Below, in pieces: positions 53,781 through 63,030 of a DNA stretch of 64,000 nucleotides. The stretch is from JBGAPH01 sp046349955 (GTDB lineage: Bacteria > Planctomycetota > Planctomycetia > Pirellulales > JBGAPH01). Where the stretch lies: NCBI GenBank assembly GCA_046349955.1, contig JAXMBI010000011.1, positions 62,001 through 126,000 of the forward strand, read 5' to 3'. A program made the translations under genes and the position numbers. Each line of letters starts with the position of its first letter. The first letter of the stretch is position 1. The notes beneath the pieces were generated by a model. That model saw only the letters and a list, made by a program, of their open reading frames with translations. It was not told the DNA's origin and searched no databases.

Positions 53781-54590
53781 TTAGGTCGTCGGCGCCGCAG
53801 CCGGCGCTGCAGCCTGAGCATTGCCAGCGGCCGGGGCCGCCGCGGGGGCAGGAGCGTTGAAGAGCTTGTCCTGGGCGACCGGCAGAAAATCGCGGGCGAA
53901 CTTCACGCACGGCGATTGGTCGAGCTGCAGGCTGGCGCGGCCGTCAGACTGCTCCGACGAGATGATATACAGCTTGTACCAGGCATCGCCTCCCTGCAGA
54001 GCCCAGCGGGAGTCGCCCTCGGGGGCGATCCAGTCGCCATCCTTGCTCCAGGCCCAGAACACCCGCAGCCGTTCGACGCCCTGGGGCGTTTCCTTCACGA
54101 AGGCGCTGTTAAGGAGCGCCACTTCGCCGGTTGCCTTGTCGCCGTCCGCGTCCTCGGTTTGGGCGGCCTTGGTCTGGTCCGTCTTGGCCCCGCCGGCCAT
54201 CGACTCGGCGGCCAGGTGGTAGGGCTGCGGATAGTCGGTCGCTTTGAAGCCGGCGGCCGCGTAGCACTTGTCGGGCGTGTGCGTCGAAACGGCCCGACGA
54301 TTGGCGCACATCAGGTAGATCGAAACCTGCTCATCCGGGCGATAGCGATTGGTGTAGACGCGGGAGAGGGCGCCCACCGCCCCTGACACCTCCAGCACCT
54401 GGGGATCTACGGCAACGTCCTTGCCTTCCCAATCCCCGATGTTCTCAGGGATGTTGTCGAGCCGGGCGGCGAAGGCCTGCACTGCCTCGCTGGCGCCGCG
54501 GGAGCCCCAGCGTCCTTCGATCGACCCTTGATAGATGGCGGCGCCAATGATCAGCAGCACCGCTGCGGAGAGCACTAAGATGCGATTCAT
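53781..54590 (-). CDS. Exosortase-associated EpsI family protein
   Basis: This 269-residue exported protein starts MNRILVLSAAVLLIIGAAIYQ (uncleaved or signal helix). The EpsI core includes LDNIPENIGDWEGKD, VYTNRYRPDEQVSIYLMCANRR and HTPDKCYAAAGF (the CY motif with Cys and the preceding His/Pro conserved in the family). EpsI proteins accompany exosortases in EPS-linked clusters; their precise role is unknown. The C-terminal 25 residues are Ala/Pro repeats. The gene is the last of the xrt-Wzc-EpsI operon, before the terminator. Confidence 0.9.
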   Translation of the reverse strand: MNRILVLSAAVLLIIGAAIYQGSIEGRWGSRGASEAVQAFAARLDNIPENIGDWEGKDVAVDPQVLEVSGAVGALSRVYTNRYRPDEQVSIYLMCANRRAVSTHTPDKCYAAAGFKATDYPQPYHLAAESMAGGAKTDQTKAAQTEDADGDKATGEVALLNSAFVKETPQGVERLRVFWAWSKDGDWIAPEGDSRWALQGGDAWYKLYIISSEQSDGRASLQLDQSPCVKFARDFLPVAQDKLFNAPAPAAAPAAGNAQAAAPAAAPTT

Positions 54591-54681
54591 GGTTCGATCT
54601 CGATTTCGATCCGGCGAGAAAAGTTAGTTTTGTCAGCCGACTTGGTCCGTCGACCGCTGGCTGCCAGCCACGACCGTTTTA

Positions 54682-56979
54682 CTAGTTCTTCACGGCCATG
54701 GGCAGCCGCCGACGCGAGTTGAAGGTGGCCTCGCCGCCGACAACCGCGCCCAGCACCTCGACGTTGACCGAGGCGAGCTTCTCGAAGGCCTCGTAGACCT
54801 TGGGGGTGCGGCTGACGTCGCGGAGCACCGAGAGGATCGCCGCATCCACGATTTGGCCGAGCAGCATCGTGTCGGCGTAGGCCAGCACGGGGCCCGAGTC
54901 GACGATGATGAAGTCGAACCGCGCCCGCAGTTTCTCGCACACCTCGCGGGCCTTCGAAGCGGCCAACGACTGCACGGCCTGCAGATCGCACTGGCCGGCA
55001 GGCAACAGCCAGAGGTCGGGCGCCTGCGTCGGCTGCACGACCTCCTCGAGTTCGGACTCGCCCCGCAGCACTTCGCTCAGGCCGGCTTCGTTCGACATGT
55101 CGAACAGCAGATGGGCGGCCGGGCGACGCAGGTCGCCGTCGACGAGCAGCGTGCGTTTGCCGCAACGGGCCAGGCTGGCGGCCAACTGACTGGCCACCGT
55201 GCTCTTGCCCTCCTGCTCCATGGCGCTCGTGACGAGGATCACCTGGGTGTTCTTCGAACGCACGCCGTGCAGCAGCATGGTGCGCACGCTGTCGATCGAC
55301 TCCGACATCAGGCCCGAGATCAGCGCGGCGCCGTCGCCCGAGCGACCGGCCAAACGCTTGCGGGCCTTGTTCGACAAGTCGGGCAACGAGCCCATCACCC
55401 GCACGCCCAGGCCCTCGGCAACCTGGCTGGCCGAGAGGACGCGGCGGTCGAGGAACTCGCGGTAGGCGAAGCCGGCCACCGTGAGGCCGAAGGCGCACAC
55501 GGCGAAGAAGGAGACGAGCGCGTACCGGGTTTTGTTCGAGTAGCCTTCGGGCGCCTCGGCCAACTGAATCTTTTTGATGCGGGAAGGCAGTTTGAGGTCC
55601 AGGTCGCGAGCGCTGATCTTCTGCGAGAGTTCATCGGCCAGCTTCTCTTGCGGCTCGATACGGGCGCGAATGGCCTCGATCTCGCTATTGTAGGTGCGAA
55701 TGTTCTGCACCTCTTCCGCCTGCTCGTCGTACCGTTCCGTGAGGTCGTCGAGTTCGGCCTGCAGAGCCCGCGCATCGGCGGTCGCCACCTGCAACTCGGC
55801 GTTGATGGCGTCGACCGTTTGCAGATCGAACTTTTTCTCCACGCCGGGCCGCAACTGCTGCTTGAGCTGGTCGATTTCGCGCTTCAGGCTGTTGAGCGAG
55901 TACATCATGGCCGTGCCGGCCGACGACTTCTTGCCCGGCACCAGGTTCTTGCTCATCCGCGAGGCGTCGCGCTGGGCCTCCATCAGGTCGCGATTCATGC
56001 TCGAGACCCAGGGATCCTCGTCGATGTACGACTCGATGATCGATTGCCGCTTGGCCGGATCGAGGGCCAACCGCTTCTGGATTGCCAGCGTCCGCAGCTT
56101 GCTCTTCGCCCGCCGCAAGCTCTCGTCGATCATGTTCTTCGAGGTCTGCAAGCTGGCCAGATGGTGCAGGGCGATCTGCTCGCGGGCCGCCGCGGCTTCC
56201 GGCTCCGCGGTGCCGCCGCTCTTAGTGAGTTGGTTGAGGCTATCCTTATCCGCCTGAATCGCCTTGAGGGTTTGGTTCAACTGCGTCTTGAGCGTGTTGA
56301 TCTCATTGACCTTCTGGTTGCGCTGCTTGTCGACCACCTCTTCGAGATAGGTCTCGGTGACCGTGTTCACGATCTCGATCATCTGGTTCGGGTAGTCGTC
56401 GCGCATCGAGATCGACATCACGTCCGACTCGCCGCTGTAACCGACCCGCAGATTGCTTTGCAGCCACTTGACTTTGTCGGGCCGCTCGCGGATCAGCGGC
56501 AGGTTGCGCAACCGGTTGTTGTGCTTCCGCAACGCCTGCAGGAGGACCAGATCGCTCTTGACCAACACCGCCTGGTTCTGGCGAAAGGCGTCGGACTCCT
56601 TGGGATCGATGTAGCCCTGCTGGCCCATCACCGAAGGGGGCGTGCGGTCGACCTGCACCCAGGCCGCCACCTCGTAGCCCAAGGGCAGGAAGAACCAAGC
56701 CAAAACGGCGGCCGTGAGCCCCATCACCGAGCCCAACACGGCCCCCAGGGCCCAGCGGCGGCGCAGTGCTCGCGCCAGCGAGATCGGATCCGGACGAGCG
56801 GTGAGCAGTTCGGGCCGCATGGGCATCGCCCCGGACCAGCCATAGAGGCCAGGCAGGCTCAATTGCCCGCCCGCCGAACCGATGGGAACCAAGTCCCCCT
56901 GTCCGTGCCCGTTGCCGTTCTGCGGCGGCGAGGAAGTGCCGTTCGAGTAACTAGCGTCGCCAGCGTTGGGAGGTAGCAC
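54682..56979 (-). CDS. Wzc-like polysaccharide co-polymerase/BY-kinase
   Basis: This 765-residue protein begins at a GTG (GGGGGA upstream). Membrane helices are at about 76-101 and 484-505, with a long periplasmic coiled-coil region (about 105-480) typical of Wzz/Wzc. The cytoplasmic kinase has Walker A SAMEQEGKST (585-594), the A' LLVDGDLRRP (611-620) and Walker B FDFIIVDSGP. The C-terminus ends SRRRLPMAVKN without the Tyr cluster used by Wzc for autophosphorylation. Thus it may be regulated differently. It controls chain length or export of an exopolysaccharide in partnership with the export lipoprotein at 59101. It follows xrt in the same operon but with a 405-base gap. Confidence 0.9.
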   Translation of the reverse strand: MLPPNAGDASYSNGTSSPPQNGNGHGQGDLVPIGSAGGQLSLPGLYGWSGAMPMRPELLTARPDPISLARALRRRWALGAVLGSVMGLTAAVLAWFFLPLGYEVAAWVQVDRTPPSVMGQQGYIDPKESDAFRQNQAVLVKSDLVLLQALRKHNNRLRNLPLIRERPDKVKWLQSNLRVGYSGESDVMSISMRDDYPNQMIEIVNTVTETYLEEVVDKQRNQKVNEINTLKTQLNQTLKAIQADKDSLNQLTKSGGTAEPEAAAAREQIALHHLASLQTSKNMIDESLRRAKSKLRTLAIQKRLALDPAKRQSIIESYIDEDPWVSSMNRDLMEAQRDASRMSKNLVPGKKSSAGTAMMYSLNSLKREIDQLKQQLRPGVEKKFDLQTVDAINAELQVATADARALQAELDDLTERYDEQAEEVQNIRTYNSEIEAIRARIEPQEKLADELSQKISARDLDLKLPSRIKKIQLAEAPEGYSNKTRYALVSFFAVCAFGLTVAGFAYREFLDRRVLSASQVAEGLGVRVMGSLPDLSNKARKRLAGRSGDGAALISGLMSESIDSVRTMLLHGVRSKNTQVILVTSAMEQEGKSTVASQLAASLARCGKRTLLVDGDLRRPAAHLLFDMSNEAGLSEVLRGESELEEVVQPTQAPDLWLLPAGQCDLQAVQSLAASKAREVCEKLRARFDFIIVDSGPVLAYADTMLLGQIVDAAILSVLRDVSRTPKVYEAFEKLASVNVEVLGAVVGGEATFNSRRRLPMAVKN

Positions 56980-57384
56980 GGAAGAAGTCCCCCTAATTAA
57001 AACCAGGCTGAAGAGTCGAGCGGGGCGTGAAAAGCGAACCAGCGGAACGAACGCCGTGGTTCCAAAGCAACTGACAGGCCACTATCTCCGCCGCGGCGTG
57101 CCCGCCGCGGTCCAACTCATTGTCTCACTTCGCCTTCCGTGGCCGGCTCCGGCCCTTTCCCTTAGGCCGGCTGTTGTCCATTCGCCACCGGCGCCGGGGC
57201 GAGCGTGTAGTGCCCGAGCCACATGGGCGCCCTGTTTTCCCTACGGCCCATCGGGCCACGCCAACTCGGCGATCTCCCGTCCTATCGCAGCCTTGGGCGC
57301 AAGTAAATCCGGTTTGGCCCCCGCCGGCGCGATCAACAGATCCCTGCGGGTCCTACGATCGGCGCCACCCTCCGGGTCGAGCGC
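56980..57384. other. Gap between xrt and wzc; no gene supported
   Basis: This region is GC-rich, contains the perfect hairpin CCGCGGCG/CGCCGCGG at 57091-57110 and several frames with no protein-like pattern. It may hold the second promoter of the minus-strand operon. The long gap makes it possible that wzc and epsI have their own transcript. Confidence 0.45.
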
Positions 57385-58326
57385 CTAGGCCCCCGTAGCG
57401 GGCTTACGCGGCGCCACCTGCGGTCCAAAGGCGAACGGCATGTCGCTCTCCTGCTCCTCCACGAACAACTGCGAGAGGACGTAAATCTCTAAGTACAGCA
57501 GCCCCAACGCCATGGGCATCATCACCCACCCCGCGAAGTCGTGGAATACGGCGTCCGCCACCTGGGTGCCCACCGTGAGGTGCAAAATGCCCGTCACGGT
57601 AATGCGGGTGATGTTCACGATCAAAGCGATCGGGATCGCGCTCGAAACGATGATCAACTGCTCCCACCAGGGGCCGGTGCGCACCAGGGTGATGGCGACC
57701 GCCAAGGCCAGGAAGATCGTGAGCATCCGCAGGCCGCTGCACTGATCGATCACGCCCAGGGCGATCTCGTCGATGTGGATCGTGTTGCCATCGGAATAGG
57801 CCTCGATGCCGATCGTTTGCAACGCGTAGGTGCTGGCGACCGTGGCCAAACGCTGCAAGGGCGCAAGCAGCCGCAGGTGCAGGAAGCCCGGCAGCGGGTA
57901 CATGAAGATCAAGAAGGCGATCGCGGGCCCGGCCCAACGCAACGTGGGGAAGCCCGTCGTCATGAGCACGATGCCCACCAGACTCGGCAAGAACGACAGC
58001 GCGTCGACGTATTGGTAGTTGAAGTGCGATCCGGCCATCCGCATCGCCAGCCCCAGGCCCAGAATGCCCAGGCCGCACCAACGAGCCAGCGGGGTGGCGT
58101 CGGTCACCGGCTGGCGGCGCATCCACAGCAGGGCCAGCGTGAACAGCGGCACCAAGTAGCCGTGGGAGTATTCGGGCAGATTCCAAAAGCCGGCCAGGTA
58201 GGCCAGGGTGTTCCAGTAGCCCCAGATCAGCACGACGAGCATGGCGCCGAGCATGATCAGCGGACCATGCTCTTTGTAGTCGAACGACTTGAGCTGCTGC
58301 TTGACGGACGAAGCGGGGTCAGACAT
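57385..58326 (-). CDS. Exosortase (PEP-CTERM sorting transpeptidase)
   Basis: This 313-residue protein has eight or more membrane helices. The conserved catalytic residues of the exosortase/archaeosortase family are visible: Cys196 in IDQCSGLRML, Arg241 in NITRITVTG and His262 in VFHDFAGW. It would cut the PEP motif of exported proteins at the outer face of the inner membrane and attach them to an unknown acceptor. It is the first gene of the minus-strand operon with wzc-like and epsI-like genes, linking protein sorting with EPS production. The PEP-CTERM protein at 32863-34371 is a likely substrate. Confidence 0.95.
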   Translation of the reverse strand: MSDPASSVKQQLKSFDYKEHGPLIMLGAMLVVLIWGYWNTLAYLAGFWNLPEYSHGYLVPLFTLALLWMRRQPVTDATPLARWCGLGILGLGLAMRMAGSHFNYQYVDALSFLPSLVGIVLMTTGFPTLRWAGPAIAFLIFMYPLPGFLHLRLLAPLQRLATVASTYALQTIGIEAYSDGNTIHIDEIALGVIDQCSGLRMLTIFLALAVAITLVRTGPWWEQLIIVSSAIPIALIVNITRITVTGILHLTVGTQVADAVFHDFAGWVMMPMALGLLYLEIYVLSQLFVEEQESDMPFAFGPQVAPRKPATGA

Positions 58327-59100
58327 CGAGGCGGCACCTGCAAAAGAAGCGTGGGATCGAACGAGGCCGACGCCGGGGCGCCCTCGCTGCCATTTCCGCT
58401 ACCGCGGTTCGGAAAGCGTCAGGGGTCGGCCGTCACGATTCGAGGATCGACTCCGCGATCCCCTAACGGGCATTCAAGGTCATGAACGAAGAGTGGGAAC
58501 TGGATGACGCCCGATCCTTGGTCACACCGACCGATGCTACGCAGCCGATCGGTCAAAGGTTCTAGATCGAGGCAAGAAAAGCTTGATTAGACAGCGGTGA
58601 CGGGGAGAAGCAGAAGGCGGGGCCGGAGGACTGCCCTGGGGCGCTTGTGGGTCCAAACCACCTTGGCAAATCCTTCCCGAGCCCGCAACCGATCGACCGC
58701 GGCTCGGCTGCCCTGAGGGGGACCTGGGAAGCGACGCTCAACGGAGCCCCGCCGGCGGTCCGCCCGGATCGCCAAGATTCACGATAGACGTCGCGCCCGG
58801 AAACTGTCAACGAGTTTGCACGTCGAGTGGGCGTCTGCGGTCTTCGTGCTAGGCAATCGCAACGGTCGACGCGTTTCCGACGGGAGACAGCCCGGCGCAC
58901 GGTTCAATCCGGAGACCGGAAGGCAGGTATAAATGGGTTGTTTGGGTCGTGTGCATAAAGTTTTCTTGTCACGTCGACACTGTCGATTGATGCTTTTTCG
59001 AACGGTTGCGCAAAGTTTGCCGGCTGAGCGGCCGATGATTTAGCCTGCCGCATCGAGCGCGCCCGGCGCCCAAGAGGCCGGGGCTCGAGTACAGGGAGCG
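58327..59100. other. Divergent regulatory region between xrt and the export lipoprotein gene
   Basis: This 774-base gap has no supported gene. The right half (about 58930-59040) is less GC-rich than the rest and carries the palindrome TCGACA-C-TGTCGA at 58974-58986, a possible operator upstream of the export gene at 59101. I do not see a promoter that can be defended. Its length is unusual for this gene-dense chromosome and would suit a long leader or a small RNA, but none was identified. Confidence 0.5.
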
Positions 59101-60195
59101 ATGTCGCCCACTTTTTGGGGGTCCGGCCGAGAAATGCAAGCGAACCTTCGAGGACGATCTCTGGCGGCTACGGCCGCTCTCGCGATCGCCGCGGCCAGCG
59201 GTTGCCTGGCGCCGATGGTCCGCACGCACCCCGCCCCCACCGCGGGACCGCCGGGCGACGTCGCCCGCGAGCTCGACATGGTGACCCTGCCGGAGTACCG
59301 GATCGGCCCCACCGATTCGCTCGTCGTCGAAGCGGTGCGGGCCATCCCCAAAGCTCCCTACCGCGTCCAGCCTGCGGATCTGTTGACGATCATGGCCGCC
59401 GGCGTGTTGCCCGATCAGCCGATCTCCAGCACGTACCTGGTGCAGTCCGACGGCACGGTCGATTTGGGCACAAGCTACGGGGCGGTGCAGCTCATGGACA
59501 AAACGCTGGACGAGGCGAAGGCCGCCATCCTGCGACACTTGAACAGCCGGCTGCGAAAGTACGGCCTGGCGCCCGACGTGAGCATCTCGCTCGCGCAGGC
59601 CGTGGCCGTGCAGCAGATCGAAGGCGAACACACCGTCGGCCCCGACGGTACGATCATCATCGGCGTGTATGGCAAGGTCTACGTCAACGACATGACGCTC
59701 GACGAAGCGACTGCCGCCATCGAATCGCATCTCGAGCAATGGCTCGAAATGCCCAAGGTGGGCGTCGAAGTTTACTCGCTCAACAGCAAGAGCTACAAAG
59801 TGATCCTCGACACGCCGACGCGCGGGCAGCAAATCGTGACCCTGCCGACCACCGGCAACGAGACCGTACTCGACGCGATCGCTCAAATTCAGGGGCTGAC
59901 CGCCTTCTCCAGCCGCGATCACATTTGGGTCGCCCGTCCCAGTCCCGATGGCAACTGCGATCAGATCCTCCCGGTGAATTGGAACGACATCGTTCGGCGG
60001 GGCTCGACGGAAACCAACTACCAGTTGTTTCCCGGCGACCGCTTGTTCGTGCAAGGCCATCCGCTGCAAGCCCTCGACTACTTTATCGATCGCATGACCA
60101 GCCCGGCCGAACGCATCTTCGGCACCACGTTGCTGGGCATCCAAACGATCCAACAGTTCAATCGCCTGCCCGACGGGCTCCGGTTCAAGCCCTAA
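59101..60195 (+). CDS. Polysaccharide export (Wza/OPX-like) lipoprotein
   Basis: This 364-residue protein has a lipoprotein signal with a lipobox-like AAASGC (Cys35). The polysaccharide-export domain follows: YRIGPTDSLVVEAVRAIPKAPYRVQPADLL, the repeat GTVDLGTSYGAVQLMDKTLDEAKAAI and GTIIIGVYGKVYVNDMTLDEATAAI (separate segments), and a final SLBB-like part (SYKVILDTPTRGQQIVTLPTTGNETVLDAI). It resembles Wza/OPX outer-membrane exporters. It should work with the Wzc-like protein encoded divergently. A start at 59134 would still give a lipoprotein. Confidence 0.85.
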   Translation: MSPTFWGSGREMQANLRGRSLAATAALAIAAASGCLAPMVRTHPAPTAGPPGDVARELDMVTLPEYRIGPTDSLVVEAVRAIPKAPYRVQPADLLTIMAAGVLPDQPISSTYLVQSDGTVDLGTSYGAVQLMDKTLDEAKAAILRHLNSRLRKYGLAPDVSISLAQAVAVQQIEGEHTVGPDGTIIIGVYGKVYVNDMTLDEATAAIESHLEQWLEMPKVGVEVYSLNSKSYKVILDTPTRGQQIVTLPTTGNETVLDAIAQIQGLTAFSSRDHIWVARPSPDGNCDQILPVNWNDIVRRGSTETNYQLFPGDRLFVQGHPLQALDYFIDRMTSPAERIFGTTLLGIQTIQQFNRLPDGLRFKP

Positions 60196-60276
60196 GCACG
60201 GCGGACTGGGCGCTAGCCTAGCGTGCACCCACGAGACTCGATCGACGGACCCGAGCTGCGGAAGAGGAGACTGCGC

Positions 60277-61188
60277 ATGAAAACCAACCGCGTGTGGCGA
60301 AAAGTTGCAGGCACGGCGGCTGCCCTGCTGCTCGCCAGCGGCCCCGCCTGGGCTGAGATCGGCATCAACAACCGCTTGCCCTGCCCCAACGGCGCCTGCG
60401 TCCCCAATCGCATGACGTTCGGCTACTATCCAACCCGCTGGCGCAAGTGGCCCATTTCGCCGGCCCCCAACGCCGGCCCCGAGGCCGCTGCCAGGGCGGG
60501 CGTGCAGCCGCCGGCGACGAACGAGCCTCCGCCGGTGAATGAAGACGAAATTCGCAGCCCGTTCGAGCGTTTGCCGCAGCGGCAGCCGGCGCAGGCGCCG
60601 GCGGAAGGCGAATACGAACCGCTGCCGGGCCCCGCCGCTGGTCCTCCGGGGGCTGAGCGGGAAGGCGACGGGTCGGGTGAACAGGGGAATGGCGGCGGGC
60701 GGCAAGGGCCCGGGGCGCCCCGACGCCCCCCCGTGGATCGTCCGCGGGTGTTTCAGGACCCCCGCGGCAACCGACTGCCTGAAACGCGCCGGCCGATCAA
60801 CGATGGAACCGATCTTTCAGACCCGAGCGACGTGTTCGGCTCGCTCGCGCTCGAGCCGCCGGCGCTGCTCGCGCCTCCGGCGGCGCGCCCCGTGTCGTAT
60901 GCGGCCGGAGTTCCCAAACAACCCAAGAAGCTCGAGGCGACGGCGGCGCGTAAGGTTCCAACGCCCCGACCTCGTGCGGCCGCCGGCAACCCGTTGCGGA
61001 GGGGAAGCGAAGCGGCTCGTCCAAACCCGCCCACGCAAGTCGAAGAGTCGAACGACGGCGAAGGACCGCAGATTCTGCCCACCGCCGCGTGGATCGAAGA
61101 AGCGGCCAGCAAGCCAGCGGCCACCCCCGGCGATCCAGCGGCGACCAGCGTGTCGCAATGGCGGGCGAACCCGCTCCGCGGCCGCTAA
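60277..61188 (+). CDS. Secreted planctomycete protein with FGYYPT-type motif
   Basis: The ATG at 60277 has GAGGAG eight bases upstream, and the 303-residue product has a signal peptide (GTAAALLLASGPAWA). A conserved N-terminal segment (NGACVPNRMTFGYYPTRW followed by RKWP) is a motif I recall from planctomycete exported proteins; the rest is Pro/Ala/Gly-rich and likely disordered. No enzymatic domain is visible. It lies about 80 bases downstream of the export lipoprotein gene and may be in its operon. Function unknown. Confidence 0.75.
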   Translation: MKTNRVWRKVAGTAAALLLASGPAWAEIGINNRLPCPNGACVPNRMTFGYYPTRWRKWPISPAPNAGPEAAARAGVQPPATNEPPPVNEDEIRSPFERLPQRQPAQAPAEGEYEPLPGPAAGPPGAEREGDGSGEQGNGGGRQGPGAPRRPPVDRPRVFQDPRGNRLPETRRPINDGTDLSDPSDVFGSLALEPPALLAPPAARPVSYAAGVPKQPKKLEATAARKVPTPRPRAAAGNPLRRGSEAARPNPPTQVEESNDGEGPQILPTAAWIEEAASKPAATPGDPAATSVSQWRANPLRGR

Positions 61189-61198
61189 GGCCTGGCCC

Positions 61199-61741
61199 CT
61201 ACTCGATCGGCTTGAACGCGCGGACTTCGTACTGATACTGCACGGGGGAGCCGTGCGCCAGCCGCCGGTAGAACAGCGGATATCCCCAGCTTTCGTCGAA
61301 CTTGCCTTCGAGTTTGACCTGAACTCCCGGCTTCACGGCGAAATCCAAATTCGGATCTTCCTGGATGTGCAGATCCTCGCCGATCTGCTTGAGCAGTCGA
61401 TCGACGGTCCATTCTTCGCGCCGCGCCGCCTGCTGCATGGCCACACCGTTCTTGGTCAGCAGCTTTGCTGCGCCGTCGCGGACCTCGAGATGGACGTCGA
61501 CGGGAGCGTTCTGGCTGTAGAAGTAGATGTCCATGTCGTAACTCGCCGGGCGCTTGGCTTGCCAGCGCGCGAGCGCTGCGTCGTACTCGGAGCGGACCAG
61601 CGGCTCGCCGCGGGGGACGTCTCGCAGCAAGCCCACGCCGATCATCACGGCCGAGACCACGCAAAAGGCGCCCAGCACGTAGAGCGGCTTGATCTTCTTC
61701 CGCGGCTGCTCGCCGGCCGGCGTCGGTTCGGTGGGCAACAT
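61199..61741 (-). CDS. Membrane-anchored hypothetical protein (DUF6174-like)
   Basis: The ATG at 61741 (or 61747) gives 180 residues: a short cytoplasmic tail, one membrane helix (IKPLYVLGAFCVVSAVMIGVGLL), and a small exported domain with ALARWQAKRPASYDMDIYF and VHLEVRDGAAKLLTKNG, and near the end DESWGYPLFYRRL. The pattern resembles DUF6174, but the match is from memory and partial. Its stop converges with the upstream gene. A longer frame reaching 61936 overlaps the divergent gene's leader and is a shadow. Confidence 0.7.
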   Translation of the reverse strand: MLPTEPTPAGEQPRKKIKPLYVLGAFCVVSAVMIGVGLLRDVPRGEPLVRSEYDAALARWQAKRPASYDMDIYFYSQNAPVDVHLEVRDGAAKLLTKNGVAMQQAARREEWTVDRLLKQIGEDLHIQEDPNLDFAVKPGVQVKLEGKFDESWGYPLFYRRLAHGSPVQYQYEVRAFKPIE

Positions 61742-62036
61742 CGGCATAACGCGCGGTCCGTTGAGCAGCAAAAGCGATAGGTTTTTGGCAAACTGAGCGG
61801 TCGCACAGCCCGGACGGGCGGCGCATGCCGCTCGGGAAAACGTAGCATGGCGGGGCCGCCCTGCGACCCTCTCACCCCTATTATCCGTGGCGCCGCGCGC
61901 CGCCGTCAACGCGGCGATTCGCCGAGGTCGTTTCAAGTCGACCCTGGCTGTCCGCCGGTCCTCGCGAAGGCTATCTTACCGCAGCGAAGCCGCGACCAAG
62001 CCTGGCTCGCTCCGACCGATTTCTGGGTACCTATTC

Positions 62037-63011
62037 TTGGCCAGCATCAAACGCATTCTCGTCACCGGCGGCGCCGGCTTCCTCGGGTCGCACTTGTGCG
62101 AGCGCCTGGTGGAGCAAGGGCACGACGTCGTTTGCCTGGACAATTTCTTCACCAGCCAGAAGACGAACGTTTCGCATCTACTGGACCGGCCGAACTTCGA
62201 GCTGCTGCGGCACGACGTGATCGAGCCGATCCTGCTCGAGGTCGACCAGATCTACAACCTAGCCTGCCCCGCCGCGCCCGGGCACTACCAATTCAACCCC
62301 ATCAAGACGACCAAGACCTCGGTCATGGGCGTCATCAACGTGCTCGGCATGGCCAAACGCTGCAGGGCCAAGGTGCTGCAGGCCTCGACCAGCGAAGTCT
62401 ATGGCGATCCGGAAGTCCACCCCCAGGTCGAAACCTACCGCGGCGCGGTGAACCCGATCGGTCCCCGCGCCTGCTACGACGAAGGCAAGCGCGTCGCCGA
62501 GTCGCTGTGCATGGACTACTACCGCATGCACCGGGTGCAAGTGAAGATCGTGCGGATCTTCAACACCTACGGTCCGCGCATGCACCCCTTCGACGGCCGC
62601 GTGGTGTCGAACTTCATCCGCCAGGCGCTGCGCGGCGAAGAGATCACCCTGTTCGGCGACGGCAGCCAAACCCGCTCGTTCTGCTACCGCGACGACCTGA
62701 TCGAAGGCATGTTGCGGATGATGGACACGCCCGACGACTTCGTGGGCCCCGTGAATCTCGGCAACCCCGACGAGTTCACCGTCCGCGAACTCGCCGAGAT
62801 GGTCGTTGCGCAAACCGGCTCGCAATCTCCTGTGGTGTTCGAGCCGCTGCCGCAGGATGACCCGACGCGACGACGCCCCGACATCACCCGCGCGCGCGAA
62901 AGCCTGGGCTGGGCGCCGCAAGTGCCGCTGCGCGAGGGCCTGGCGAAAACGATCGAGTGGTTCCGCGGGCTCGACTGGAGCCAATACCGGCCGCCCACGC
63001 CGAACTATTGA
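62037..63011 (+). CDS. UDP-glucuronate decarboxylase-like NAD-dependent epimerase/dehydratase
   Basis: From a TTG at 62037 the product is 324 residues with RILVTGGAGFLGSHLCERL (NAD-binding GGAGFLG at 11-17), the catalytic Thr118/Ser119/Glu120 in ASTSEVYGDPEVHPQ, and Tyr147/Lys151 in CYDEGKR. NLACPAAPGHYQ and NTYGPRMHPFDGRVVSNFI support UDP-xylose synthase rather than dTDP-glucose dehydratase. It converts UDP-glucuronate to UDP-xylose for exopolysaccharide or glycan synthesis. There is no ATG near; the frame extends back to 61887 but no longer resembles protein. It lies near the EPS export region. Confidence 0.88.
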   Translation: MASIKRILVTGGAGFLGSHLCERLVEQGHDVVCLDNFFTSQKTNVSHLLDRPNFELLRHDVIEPILLEVDQIYNLACPAAPGHYQFNPIKTTKTSVMGVINVLGMAKRCRAKVLQASTSEVYGDPEVHPQVETYRGAVNPIGPRACYDEGKRVAESLCMDYYRMHRVQVKIVRIFNTYGPRMHPFDGRVVSNFIRQALRGEEITLFGDGSQTRSFCYRDDLIEGMLRMMDTPDDFVGPVNLGNPDEFTVRELAEMVVAQTGSQSPVVFEPLPQDDPTRRRPDITRARESLGWAPQVPLREGLAKTIEWFRGLDWSQYRPPTPNY

Positions 63012-63030
63012 CGCTTGCCGGCGGCTTGGC

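Noticed and set aside
54853..56976. 707-codon plus-strand frame opposite the Wzc-like gene
   Set aside because: His/Arg/Gln-rich shadow without motifs; the minus strand has clear Walker motifs.
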